64,000 bases of DNA from Solibacillus sp. FSL R7-0668 (GCF_038006205.1 NZ_JBBOUU010000001.1:312001-376000), one strand, 5' to 3'. Numbered from the stretch's first letter, positions 1 to 8,637 are shown. The notes: generated by a model from the sequence alone, not told the origin. Translations and numbers: made by a program.

Positions 1-870
1 TCTAGCTCGGGGGATACGTTAGCTGTTTTACCGTTAGCTGAAGAGTACGAGAAAATTATGATAGTTGAGCCAGCAGTAGCGGATAGTATTACAGGTTCAG
101 AATTCAATCCCTATATTTTCCGAACTGCACGTAACTCTTCACAGGATGCCTACGCAGCGGCGGCAGCCATTGCGGGAGACGGCGTGAAGATTGCAACATT
201 CGCACCGGACTATTCATTTGGTTGGGATGGGGTGTCAGCGTTCAAAACGGCAGCAGAAGAATTAGGGGCTGAAATCGTTTTAGAGGAATATGCAGATCCA
301 GCGGCAACCGATTTTACATCGAACTTACAAAAAATTATTGATGCCAAACCAGACTTTTTATTTGTTGTTTGGGCAGGAGCGAACTCTCCATGGAATCAAA
401 TTGCCGATTTAAAGCTTCAAGAAAAGGGCATTAAAATTTCGACAGGTGCGCCTGACATTATCGCACTTCAATTTATGGAGCCATTAATTGGTATGGAAGG
501 CTTCACTGTGTATCACCATACATTACCAAAAAATGAGGTCAATGATTGGTTAGTAAAAGAACACAAAGCACGCTTTAATGGCGAAGTGCCTGATTTATTT
601 ACACCAGGTGGATTCTCGGCAGCAGTAGCGGTTGTAGAGGCTCTGAAAAAATCAGGTGGCGATGCGGATGGCAATACCTTAATTCCATTAATGGAAGGCA
701 TGTCATTTGATACGCCAAAAGGCACAATGACTTTCCGTAAAGAAGACCACCAAGCATTACAGCCGATGTATGCCATTAAATTAGAAAAAGTCGCAGAGTT
801 TGATTACCCGATTCCGGTGCTAATTCGCGAACTATCACCAGAAGAAACAGAGCCACCGATTATGAATTAA
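1..870 (+). CDS. LIV-type ABC transporter substrate-binding protein (5' truncated)
   Basis: Periplasmic-binding-protein type I fold of the branched-chain amino acid/amide (LivJ-like) family, the extracytoplasmic receptor of the importer encoded downstream. The reading frame is open from base 1, so the signal peptide and first lobe lie outside the window; an internal ATG at 58 is not the true start. Visible family features are the alternating alpha/beta segments (for example FLFVVWAGAN and GFTVYHHTLP) and a C-terminal region that closes with IPVLIRELSPEE. The two ATPases and two permeases follow at 966-4335. The substrate cannot be read from the sequence; the catabolic genes after the transporter suggest something other than a simple amino acid. 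Confidence 0.88.
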   Translation, partial: SSSGDTLAVLPLAEEYEKIMIVEPAVADSITGSEFNPYIFRTARNSSQDAYAAAAAIAGDGVKIATFAPDYSFGWDGVSAFKTAAEELGAEIVLEEYADPAATDFTSNLQKIIDAKPDFLFVVWAGANSPWNQIADLKLQEKGIKISTGAPDIIALQFMEPLIGMEGFTVYHHTLPKNEVNDWLVKEHKARFNGEVPDLFTPGGFSAAVAVVEALKKSGGDADGNTLIPLMEGMSFDTPKGTMTFRKEDHQALQPMYAIKLEKVAEFDYPIPVLIRELSPEETEPPIMN

Positions 871-904
871 ACTGGCAAATACGAACAGATGACAGGGGTG
901 TCGT

Positions 905-954
905 CTGTTCTTCTTAACCACCTTCGATAAGAGGAAGGTGGCTAAGAAGAACAG
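905..954 (+). promoter_or_regulatory. Long intercistronic hairpin between binding protein and ATPase genes
   Basis: A 20-bp stem (905-924 with 935-954, one mismatch) and 10-base loop. No U-run follows; the ribosome binding site of the next gene starts directly after it. It therefore looks like an mRNA-stabilising or processing hairpin rather than a full terminator, which would let the binding protein be made in excess over the membrane parts. Confidence 0.7.
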
Positions 955-965
955 GAAGGAGTGAG

Positions 966-1727
966 ATGATGGAACCTATTTTAAAAACAACAAATCTATC
1001 AATAAAATTCGGTGAACATAAGGCTGTAGACAGTGTGAACTTTGAAATGCCGGCTAAACATTTCAAATCAATTATTGGTCCTAATGGTGCAGGGAAGACG
1101 ACCTTTTTTAACTTAATTAGCGGGGAGCTTGAACCTACTGAAGGCGATGTATTCTTAAAAGGGGCATCATTAAAGAAAAAGTCCTCTGTTGATCGCACGC
1201 GCTTAGGAATTGGGCGTTCGTTTCAAATCACCAATGTATTTCCTAATTTAACAGTTTTAGAAAATGTACGCTTAGCAGTACAGTCCAAACGTAAAATTCG
1301 CTTTGATATGTTCCGCCATTTTTTACAATACAAAAACATTACAGCAGAGGCGGAGCAGATTTTACAGCAAGTGCTTTTAAAGGACAAAATGCATCAAGTA
1401 GCCAATCAGCTATCACATGGAGAAAAACGCAAGCTCGAAATCGGTATGCTTTTAGCGCTAGATACAGAGATTTTACTATTAGATGAACCGACTGCTGGCA
1501 TGTCATTGGAAGAAGTACCTGCCATTTTAGAGGTGATCCGTTCGATTAAAGAGCGCGGTGACAAAACAATTTTATTAATTGAACACAAAATGGATATGAT
1601 TATTGATTTGTCGGATTCCATCATGGTGTTATTTAACGGGACATTGCTGGCAGATGGGACGCCGAAAGAAATTATGGACAATGAAACGGTGCAACAGGCG
1701 TACTTAGGGGGGCTTGCGTATGAATGA
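966..1727 (+). CDS. LIV-type ABC transporter ATP-binding protein (LivG-like)
   Basis: Cytoplasmic ATPase that powers import through the LivH/LivM-type channel. The 253-aa product has Walker A GPNGAGKTT (about residues 38-46), a signature region LSHGEKRKLEIG and Walker B ILLLDEPTAGM, followed by the switch histidine in LLIEHKMD. Length and the LSHGEKR form of the signature are typical of the LivG branch. Two adjacent ATGs (966, 969) follow an AGGAAGGAG ribosome binding site. The 3' end overlaps the next ATPase gene, as usual for LivG-LivF pairs. Confidence 0.93.
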   Translation: MMEPILKTTNLSIKFGEHKAVDSVNFEMPAKHFKSIIGPNGAGKTTFFNLISGELEPTEGDVFLKGASLKKKSSVDRTRLGIGRSFQITNVFPNLTVLENVRLAVQSKRKIRFDMFRHFLQYKNITAEAEQILQQVLLKDKMHQVANQLSHGEKRKLEIGMLLALDTEILLLDEPTAGMSLEEVPAILEVIRSIKERGDKTILLIEHKMDMIIDLSDSIMVLFNGTLLADGTPKEIMDNETVQQAYLGGLAYE

Positions 1728-2427
1728 TATTTTAAAGCTAGATCAGGTAGAGACTTATATTTCGCAATACCATATTTTACAGGGGATTTCGTTTGAAGCG
1801 AAGGTCGGGGCGGTATCGGTGTTATTAGGCCGAAATGGCGCCGGAAAAACGACGACGCTTCGTACAATTATGGGATTAACGCCGGCTGCAAAAGGCTCGA
1901 TTGTCTTTGATGGCAAGGATATTTCAAAGTTGACGCCATACGAAATTGCCAATCATGGAATCGGCTATGTACCAGAGGATCAAGGGATATTTGCACAACT
2001 AACCGTAGAAGAAAATATGCGTGTAGCCATTCGTAAGGAAACCGAATCCGTTATGCAAAAGCAAGAGTATATATTAGAGCTCTTCCCTGATTTAAAAAAG
2101 TTTTGGAAAAAGCATGGTGGCAATTTATCGGGTGGTCAAAAGCAGATGCTGGCAATGGCGAGAGCGTTTGTGAATGACAGCAAGCTACTACTCATTGATG
2201 AGCCATCTAAGGGGCTAGCGCCAATCGTAATTGAGAAAGTAATGGAAGCAATTACAGAAATGAAAAAGCATACATCGATTTTACTTGTCGAGCAAAACTT
2301 TATGATGGCCAGTCGAATTGGTGACACGTATACATTAATTGATGATGGGTGCACAGTGCAATCCGGTACGATGAAAATGCTGATTGAAGACGAACAATTG
2401 AAACGTAAATATTTGGGGATTGGTTAA
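1720..2427 (+). CDS. LIV-type ABC transporter ATP-binding protein (LivF-like)
   Basis: Second ATPase of the importer, 235 aa. Walker A GRNGAGKTT (about 37-45), signature LSGGQKQ, Walker B LLLIDEPSKGL and a switch histidine-region replaced by VEQNFMMA as in other LivF proteins. I chose the ATG at 1720, which overlaps the stop of the LivG-like gene by 8 bases and sits 7 bases after a G-rich ribosome binding site; a TTG at 1714 is in frame but too close to that site. Confidence 0.93.
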   Translation: MNDILKLDQVETYISQYHILQGISFEAKVGAVSVLLGRNGAGKTTTLRTIMGLTPAAKGSIVFDGKDISKLTPYEIANHGIGYVPEDQGIFAQLTVEENMRVAIRKETESVMQKQEYILELFPDLKKFWKKHGGNLSGGQKQMLAMARAFVNDSKLLLIDEPSKGLAPIVIEKVMEAITEMKKHTSILLVEQNFMMASRIGDTYTLIDDGCTVQSGTMKMLIEDEQLKRKYLGIG

Positions 2428-2441
2428 AGGAGGAGTTGGCA

Positions 2442-3305
2442 ATGGAGTTAATTATCAGTTTGACAATCAATGGTTTGGCAACCGGTATGCTTATTTTCTT
2501 ATTAGCAGCAGGGCTAACACTGATCTTTGGCTTAATGGATGTATTGAATTTTGCGCATGGCGGCTTATTTGTGTGGGGCGCTTATACAGGGGTGTTCACT
2601 TATGCATGGAGTGAGAGTTTCATAGTAGGAATTATCGCCGCCATTGTTACTGGTCTTGTACTTGGCTTTGTTACGGAAAAGCTCATTATTACCCCGGTTT
2701 ATGGCAATCATGTGCAACAAATTCTCATCACATTAGGGTTTATGCTCGTGCTTCAAGAAATGATTAAGGTTGTATTTGGTCCGAATGGTGTGCCAGTAAA
2801 GGTGCCGCATTATTTAGCGGGAAGCTGGGAAATCGGTGAACTAACGATTATTAAGTATCGCGTCTTTATTATTGTTGTCGGCTTTGCTTTATTTGGAATA
2901 CTGCAATTTATTTTAAAGCGTACGAAAGTCGGGTTAATTGTACGTGCCGGAGTGATGAATAAGGAAATGACACAAGCATTAGGAATTAATATTAAACGTG
3001 TGTTCCTACTTGTATTTATGTGTGGCGCGGCGCTTGCTGCTTTAGGCGGTATGCTAATGGCTCCTTATTCAGGAATTGTCTATGCCGAGATGGGGATGGA
3101 ATATGCCATTTTAGGCTTTATCGTCGTTGTAATTGGCGGAATGGGCAGCTTCCAAGGCTCTTTAATGGCCGCAATATTAGTTGGTCTTGCTGGGAGCTTC
3201 ATGGCGTATTATGTCCCGTTTTTATCGGTTGCGGTCAATATGATTTTAATGGCAATCGTGTTAATTTTCCGTCCTCAAGGCCTATTTTCAGTAGCGAAAG
3301 GGTGA
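2442..3305 (+). CDS. LIV-type ABC transporter permease (LivH-like)
   Basis: Integral membrane channel subunit, 287 aa, almost entirely hydrophobic with about eight predicted membrane segments. The N-terminal GLTLIFGLMDVLNFAHGG stretch is the hallmark of LivH/BPD_transp_2 permeases, and GGMGSFQGSLMAA near the C-terminus is the ATPase-contact loop. The ATG at 2442 lies 8 bases after AAAGGAGG; the in-frame TTG at 2436 is too close to that site. It lies 14 bases after the LivF-like gene. Confidence 0.92.
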   Translation: MELIISLTINGLATGMLIFLLAAGLTLIFGLMDVLNFAHGGLFVWGAYTGVFTYAWSESFIVGIIAAIVTGLVLGFVTEKLIITPVYGNHVQQILITLGFMLVLQEMIKVVFGPNGVPVKVPHYLAGSWEIGELTIIKYRVFIIVVGFALFGILQFILKRTKVGLIVRAGVMNKEMTQALGINIKRVFLLVFMCGAALAALGGMLMAPYSGIVYAEMGMEYAILGFIVVVIGGMGSFQGSLMAAILVGLAGSFMAYYVPFLSVAVNMILMAIVLIFRPQGLFSVAKG

Positions 3306-3309
3306 GCAT

Positions 3310-4335
3310 ATGATCAAGCAACCATCAATTTTATCAAAAACAAATGTCTTTTATACGCTGATCGTTGGCGTGATGATTGCGTTACCATTTGTGATGGATT
3401 CCAGAACCTTAACGATTTTGTTAACGCAGTTTTGTATTTTTGCCATTTTAGCGATGAGCTATGATATTTTATTAGGCTACACGGGAATTATTTCATTTGG
3501 TCACGCGATGTTTTTTGGAGTGGGCGCTTATTCAACGGCGATTATGCTCAGTGATTATGGACCATCTATGGGGATTTTTATCGCTTCAATGGCTGTTGGT
3601 GTGGTGCTATCGGTCTTAATTAGCATCGTTAGTGGCGCGCTTACATTGCGACTAAAAAATCACTTTTATGCGATGTTTACGATGGCGATTTCGGGTTTAT
3701 TCTTAGTTGTTGCAGAAAAATGGCGTACGGTGACGAAAGGCAATGACGGGTTTACATTTCGAGCACCAGAGTTATTCCGTGAGCGTCTCTATTTCTATTT
3801 ATTCGTCGTGATTTGTTTAGTTGTTGTCTTTATTTTACTGAAACGATTTGTCGCTTCTCCGTTTGGAAAGGTGCTTGTTGCGATTCGGGAAAATGAGCAA
3901 CGCACTCGTTCATTAGGCTTTAAAACATTAGGGTATAAAATTGTGGCCTCTGTTGTAGCTGGCGCCGTCGCAAGTGTAGCGGGCTCGTTGTATGCGGTGT
4001 CATTACGATTTGTAAATACGAGTGTCATGACAATGGATATTACATTGGATGCGCTCATGATGACGATTATCGGTGGTGTCGGAACATTAATTGGACCGAT
4101 CATTGGCGCGGGTGTGATTGAGTTTGCACAGCATTATTTATCGGGGCTGGCACGAGATTATCCGATTTTTGAACGTTGGATTATTTTCTTCGGCATTTTA
4201 TACATTTTGGCAGTGATTTTCTTCCCTCGAGGAATTGTTGGGACGGTTCAATTAAAATATCGCGAATGGACCGTGATGAAGCAGCGTAAGTCGACACCTA
4301 CAATAGTGATGGAAGAAAAGGAGGGACATCAATGA
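3310..4335 (+). CDS. LIV-type ABC transporter permease (LivM-like)
   Basis: Second channel subunit, 341 aa, polytopic. Family marks are SYDILLGYTGIISFGHAMFFG in the first half and the cytoplasmic loop with VAIRENEQRTRSLGF followed by GGVGTLIGPIIGAGVI. It starts 4 bases after the LivH-like stop. The last four bases overlap the ATG of the FabH-like gene, so the transporter and the enzyme genes are translationally coupled, which argues that the enzymes act on the imported substrate. Confidence 0.92.
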   Translation: MIKQPSILSKTNVFYTLIVGVMIALPFVMDSRTLTILLTQFCIFAILAMSYDILLGYTGIISFGHAMFFGVGAYSTAIMLSDYGPSMGIFIASMAVGVVLSVLISIVSGALTLRLKNHFYAMFTMAISGLFLVVAEKWRTVTKGNDGFTFRAPELFRERLYFYLFVVICLVVVFILLKRFVASPFGKVLVAIRENEQRTRSLGFKTLGYKIVASVVAGAVASVAGSLYAVSLRFVNTSVMTMDITLDALMMTIIGGVGTLIGPIIGAGVIEFAQHYLSGLARDYPIFERWIIFFGILYILAVIFFPRGIVGTVQLKYREWTVMKQRKSTPTIVMEEKEGHQ

Positions 4336-5342
4336 TTGGAATGACGGGGCTTGGGGTGTATTTGCCAAAAGGACGTATGACAGCAGAAGAAATTGCAACG
4401 CGAGCAAACATCCCAAAAGCGGTAGTAGAAGCCAAAATGGGCATTATCGAAAAGGTTGTCGCAGGACCAACTGATCATCCGGTTGAAATGAGCATTAAAG
4501 CGGCGCGCAATGCCATTTCAGAGGCGCGAATCGATGCAAAGGAAATTGATGTCGTGATTTATATCGGCGAGGAGCATAAGGAATATCCGCTTTGGACGGC
4601 AGCGATAAAAATTCAAGAAGAAGTGGGCGCTGTGAATGCGTGGGCCTTTGATGTACAGCTAAGATGTGGGACGGCCATCATGGCGATGAAGGTGGCAAAA
4701 AGCTTAATGCAGGCAGATGAATCCATTCGTACGGTGTTATTGGCGGGCGGCTATCGCAATCATGATTTTATTGATTATCAAAATGAGCGTACCCGGTTTA
4801 TGTTTAATTTAGGCGCGGGTGCAGGCGCAATGGTTTTACAAAAAAATGCAGGTGGTCATGAAGTGCTTGAAACAGAGCTCATTACAGATGGCTCCTTTTC
4901 AGAAGATGTGGTCGTCCCTGTTGGCGGAACGAGGGAGCCTTTAACGCCAGAACACTTACAGCAAGGCAAATATATGTTAGATGTATTAGATCCTGAAGGC
5001 ATGAAGCTTCGTTTAGAGCAAAAATCATTGGAAAACTTTTTAAAGGTAATCCGTCGTTCTTTGGAGAAAAGTGGTTATAACGAGCGGGATTTGAGCTATG
5101 TGGCGATGTTACATATGAAAAAATCTGCGCATGATTATGTTTTAGGGGAGCTTGGATTGACGGAGGATCATTCCATCTACTTATCGCATTATGGGCATAT
5201 TGGCCAAATCGATCAAATTTTATCGCTCTATCTTGCAAGAGAAGCAGGGATGCTCCAACAAGGGAATATCGTTTCTCTAGTGAGCGCAGGGATTGGTTAT
5301 GCGTGGGGCGCAATTACTGTTAAATGGGAGGCTTCAATATGA
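4332..5342 (+). CDS. FabH/thiolase-fold 3-oxoacyl synthase-like protein
   Basis: Thiolase-superfamily protein of the 3-oxoacyl-ACP synthase III type, 336 aa. The nucleophilic cysteine is at C112 (LRCGTA), exactly the FabH position, and the family histidine appears as H261 (MLHMKK). The third catalytic residue, Asn in FabH (YGN), is replaced by H289 (HYGHIGQ). The usual glycine-rich C-terminus is kept (SAGIGYAWGA). It therefore probably is not a housekeeping fatty-acid initiator; condensation or retro-Claisen cleavage of an acyl-CoA fits its place between an importer and a hydrolase/reductase/ligase set. That role is inference. It overlaps both neighbours by 4 bases (ATGA). Confidence 0.8.
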   Translation: MIGMTGLGVYLPKGRMTAEEIATRANIPKAVVEAKMGIIEKVVAGPTDHPVEMSIKAARNAISEARIDAKEIDVVIYIGEEHKEYPLWTAAIKIQEEVGAVNAWAFDVQLRCGTAIMAMKVAKSLMQADESIRTVLLAGGYRNHDFIDYQNERTRFMFNLGAGAGAMVLQKNAGGHEVLETELITDGSFSEDVVVPVGGTREPLTPEHLQQGKYMLDVLDPEGMKLRLEQKSLENFLKVIRRSLEKSGYNERDLSYVAMLHMKKSAHDYVLGELGLTEDHSIYLSHYGHIGQIDQILSLYLAREAGMLQQGNIVSLVSAGIGYAWGAITVKWEASI

Positions 5343-6238
5343 ATCAAGTAGATACTTTACACAAAGTTGAATTATCCAATGGTGAAACATTATCTTATCG
5401 TAAGCGTGATGGTGGTGCGGAGGTCGTTGTGCTAATTCATGGCAATATGACATCCTCCAAGCATTGGGATTTATTAATGGAAGCACTTGATGAGCGTCTT
5501 ACCATTTACGCAGTCGATATGCGTGGCTTTGGTGAATCGACGTACCATCAGCGAATTACAGCCATTAAAGATTTTAGTGAAGATATCAAGCTATGGGTGG
5601 ATGCGTTACAGCTAAAGGATTTTACCCTTATTGGCTGGTCAACGGGTGGCAATGTGGCGATGCAGTATTGCGCAGATTACCCAAATGACAGTAAAAACCT
5701 CGTACTTTTTGCATCAGGCTCAACGCGTGGCTACCCATTTTATAGCTCAAATGCAGATGGCACACCGAATGTAGCGGATCGCCTTGTGACGCTTGAGCAA
5801 ATCGAGCAAGATGTGGTGAAAACGATTCCAATGCAGCAAATGTATGATACAAAAAATCGCGATGGCTTAAAATTTGTTTGGAATAGTGCCATCTATACGC
5901 ACAACCAGCCAGATGAAATGCGCTACGAGCAATATGTGGATGATATGCTGACACAGCGCAATTTAGCGGATGTTTATCATGCACTTAATACCTTTAATAT
6001 GAGCGCGGTTGATAATGAAGTAGCAAAAGGAAAAAATCAAGTGAGCGCCATTCAAATCCCGACGTTGATATTGTATGGTGACCGGGATTTTGTCGTAATC
6101 GAGGCCATGACCAATGAAATTATTGAAGACTTCGAGGGACGAGCACACGTAAAAAAACTACAAAATTGTGGACATTCGCCACTAATTGATTGTTTAGACG
6201 AAACAAAGGAAAGCATTGAACGATTTATTTTTATATAA
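5339..6238 (+). CDS. Alpha/beta hydrolase
   Basis: Cytosolic alpha/beta-hydrolase-fold enzyme of 299 aa with a complete catalytic triad: oxyanion motif HGN (34-36), nucleophile S101 in GWSTGG, an aspartate in YGDRD (D248/D250) and H279 in CGHSP. No signal peptide. Likely an esterase, thioesterase or C-C hydrolase; the substrate is unknown. I chose the ATG at 5339, which overlaps the previous stop (ATGA) and lies 7 bases after GGGAGG, rather than the in-frame ATG at 5324. The tight coupling places it in the same pathway as the FabH-like protein. Confidence 0.85.
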   Translation: MNQVDTLHKVELSNGETLSYRKRDGGAEVVVLIHGNMTSSKHWDLLMEALDERLTIYAVDMRGFGESTYHQRITAIKDFSEDIKLWVDALQLKDFTLIGWSTGGNVAMQYCADYPNDSKNLVLFASGSTRGYPFYSSNADGTPNVADRLVTLEQIEQDVVKTIPMQQMYDTKNRDGLKFVWNSAIYTHNQPDEMRYEQYVDDMLTQRNLADVYHALNTFNMSAVDNEVAKGKNQVSAIQIPTLILYGDRDFVVIEAMTNEIIEDFEGRAHVKKLQNCGHSPLIDCLDETKESIERFIFI

Positions 6239-6252
6239 AAGGGGATGAGAGA

Positions 6253-6984
6253 ATGCGTTTAGAAAATAAAGTAGCCGTCATTACCGGTGGTGCAGGAGGC
6301 ATTGGTTATGCAGCGGTCAAGCGCTTTTTACAAGAGGGGGCAAAAGTGGCGATTGTGGATTATGATCAAGCGCTAGGCGAAAAAGTGGTCGCTGAATTAG
6401 GAGACAATGTCGCCTTTTATGCTGTTGATATATCGGTATTAGCGCAAGTTCAAGAAATGGTCCAAAAGGTTGTCGCACATTTTGGGAAAATAGATATTTT
6501 AGTTAACAATGCGGGCATTACACGAGATGCAACATTAGTGAAAATGAGTGAAGTGGACTTTGAAAGGGTCATCCAAATTAATTTAAATGGGGTGTATTAC
6601 TGCACGCAGGCTGTCGCGCCACATATGATTGCACAGGGATCAGGGAAAATTATCAGTACCTCCTCTGTAAGTGGTGTTTACGGAAATTTTGGACAAACGA
6701 ACTATGCGGCCACAAAAGCGGCGATTATCGGCATGACAAAAACCTGGGCGAAGGAGCTTGGGCGTAAAGGGATAAATGTGAATGCCGTAGCACCGGGCTT
6801 TACCGCTACACAAATGGTAGAAAAGATGCCCGAAAAGGTACTACAGCAAATGGAAGGCATTACGAGCTTGCAACGTTTGGGGAAACCTGAGGATATTGCA
6901 AATGCGTATTTATTTTTAGCATCAGAAGAATCAAATTACATTACAGGTCATGTCCTGCATGTAGATGGTGGAATTATGATGTAA
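6253..6984 (+). CDS. SDR family 3-oxoacyl reductase / 3-hydroxyacyl-CoA dehydrogenase (FabG-like)
   Basis: Classical short-chain dehydrogenase of 243 aa. The Rossmann motif TGGAGGIG (11-18) and NNAG (85-88) are present, and the catalytic set is S138, Y151, K155 (YAATK). The PGFTATQM loop and C-terminal HVDGGIMM match the FabG group. It likely interconverts 3-oxo and 3-hydroxy acyl thioesters. Position among a FabH-like protein, a hydrolase and an acyl-CoA synthetase suggests a catabolic role, so I do not assign fabG. It starts 14 bases after the hydrolase. Confidence 0.87.
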   Translation: MRLENKVAVITGGAGGIGYAAVKRFLQEGAKVAIVDYDQALGEKVVAELGDNVAFYAVDISVLAQVQEMVQKVVAHFGKIDILVNNAGITRDATLVKMSEVDFERVIQINLNGVYYCTQAVAPHMIAQGSGKIISTSSVSGVYGNFGQTNYAATKAAIIGMTKTWAKELGRKGINVNAVAPGFTATQMVEKMPEKVLQQMEGITSLQRLGKPEDIANAYLFLASEESNYITGHVLHVDGGIMM

Positions 6985-6999
6985 AAGGTGGGAAGGCGA

Positions 7000-8484
7000 A
7001 TGCAACAACTCGATTTTTGGATTGCTAAACGTGCATGCCAATCACCAAATAAGACGGCCTTAATTCAAATGGAAACCGGTGAATCCTGGACATATGAACA
7101 GCTCATGCAGCATGTAAATGGTTGGAGTACATGGTTTTCTCACCAAGCATTTCAAAAAGGGGATCGAATTGCCGTATGCATGGAAAACACGATACACAGC
7201 TTTGCGATTATATTTGCTTGTCGTCTGAATGAGCTGATATATGTTCCGTTAAATACAAAGCTGTCCAATGCTGAGTTGGGCGCTGTGCTAGCGGATTGTA
7301 CACCGGTACAAATAATTTGCGATCAAGTTCATGAGGCACGAGCAAAGCTTCTTATGCCGGGGCGAACATCGCGAGTAGAGCAGTGCAAACCAGCGCAACA
7401 TTCTCCATATGAATGGCAAGATCAGCCAACATTACCGTGGCTGATAATCTATACAGGTGGGACAACGGGAAAATCTAAAGGGGTAGTACTATCCTATGAA
7501 GCAGTGACAGCCAATGCGATGAATACAGTGATTAGTTGGGGATTAAATGACCAAGATTGTACGCTAAATTTTATGCCATTATTTCATACAGGTGGCATTA
7601 ATGCCCTAGCATTGCCGATTCTTCTTGCCGGGGGTACCGTTGTCATCGGTCAAAAATTCGATCCGGAGCTAGCTATTCGCGCTCTTAATGATTACCGAAC
7701 AACGATTTCACTCTTTGTACCGACGATGTATCAATTGATGACAGACACATCCTATTTCAAGGAATCTCCTTTCCCAACCGTGAAAGTATTTTTGTCTGGC
7801 GGTGCTCCCTGTCCGAAACCGATTTATGACCGTTTTAAAAAGCGTGGCTTGTTATTTAAGGAAGGCTATGGCTTAACAGAAGCTGGTCCAAATAATTTTG
7901 TCATCGATGCAGAAATCGCCATGATTAAACAAGGCGCTATAGGTAAAGGCATGCTATTTAATGAAGTCCAAATTATGAATGATGCTGGTGAAGCATGTGC
8001 CCCAAATGAGGTGGGCGAGCTTTGTTTAAAAGGAAGCCATGTTTTCTCGAACTATTGGAATAATGAGGAGGAGACGGCCAAGGCATTTCGAAATGGCTGG
8101 CTAAAAACGGGTGATCTAGCAAAGAGGGATGAAGATGGCGACTATTATATTGTTGGTCGAAAAAAAGAAATGATTATTACCGGTGGCGAAAATGTCTATC
8201 CACAAGAAGTGGAACAATGTTTAATCGCAGAGCAGTACGTAGATGAAGTATCCGTCATTGGTATCCCGAATGATAAATGGGGAGAGTGTGTTGTGGCATT
8301 TATTGTAGCAAAGCAGCCAACCGAAGCGCTAGCACACGCATTGAAAAAGGTGTGTAAGGAGCGGCTGGCGAATTATAAAGTACCGAAGCGATTTTATTTT
8401 TTATCCGAGCTTCCAAAAACAGTCGTTGGGAAGATTGATAAAAAACAATTAGCTAATTATGCGATAACAGAAAATGGAAGTTGA
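7000..8484 (+). CDS. Acyl-CoA synthetase (AMP-forming)
   Basis: ANL-superfamily ligase, 494 aa, which activates a carboxylic acid through an acyl-adenylate and transfers it to CoA. The AMP-binding motif YTGGTTGKSKG, the YGLTEAGP motif, the TGDLAKRDEDGDYYIVGR hinge region and the C-terminal catalytic lysine in VVGKIDKK are all present. Last gene of the operon, followed by a terminator. Start at ATG 7000, 15 bases after the SDR stop and behind GGGAAGG; a GTG at 6988 is in frame but has no site of its own. The acid that is activated cannot be told from sequence. Confidence 0.86.
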   Translation: MQQLDFWIAKRACQSPNKTALIQMETGESWTYEQLMQHVNGWSTWFSHQAFQKGDRIAVCMENTIHSFAIIFACRLNELIYVPLNTKLSNAELGAVLADCTPVQIICDQVHEARAKLLMPGRTSRVEQCKPAQHSPYEWQDQPTLPWLIIYTGGTTGKSKGVVLSYEAVTANAMNTVISWGLNDQDCTLNFMPLFHTGGINALALPILLAGGTVVIGQKFDPELAIRALNDYRTTISLFVPTMYQLMTDTSYFKESPFPTVKVFLSGGAPCPKPIYDRFKKRGLLFKEGYGLTEAGPNNFVIDAEIAMIKQGAIGKGMLFNEVQIMNDAGEACAPNEVGELCLKGSHVFSNYWNNEEETAKAFRNGWLKTGDLAKRDEDGDYYIVGRKKEMIITGGENVYPQEVEQCLIAEQYVDEVSVIGIPNDKWGECVVAFIVAKQPTEALAHALKKVCKERLANYKVPKRFYFLSELPKTVVGKIDKKQLANYAITENGS

Positions 8485-8505
8485 ATAAAAGTGAAATTAA
8501 AGTGC

Positions 8506-8550
8506 AAAGGGAATGTACCAGAATTTTTTCTGTGACATTCCTTTTTGTTT
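8506..8550 (+). terminator. Intrinsic terminator of the LIV/catabolic operon
   Basis: Stem AAAGGGAATGT (8506-8516) pairs with ACATTCCTTT (8535-8544); the loop contains a second short pairing (CAGAA/TTCTG). A T-run follows to 8550. Confidence 0.85.
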
Positions 8551-8575
8551 GAAGAAAGCAAAAAATATTATATTC

Positions 8576-8611
8576 AAAGTTTATATAAAGTTTATATTCC
8601 TTTTTTATAAT
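8576..8611 (+). promoter_or_regulatory. MMPL promoter with 11-bp tandem repeat
   Basis: A perfect tandem duplication AAAGTTTATAT occupies 8576-8586 and 8587-8597, right where the -35 region should be. A consensus -10 TATAAT is at 8606-8611 but no good -35 hexamer is present at 17 bp. Adjacent direct repeats with 11-bp period are the usual shape of OmpR-family response-regulator sites, and such a regulator is encoded at 10807. Confidence 0.55.
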
Positions 8612-8637
8612 CGAAACGTAACAAAAAGGAGGAACTT

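Noticed and set aside
4332-6984. Housekeeping fatty-acid synthesis genes fabH and fabG
   Set aside because: The FabH catalytic Asn is missing, no acyl carrier or malonyl-transferase genes are near, and the genes are coupled to an importer.
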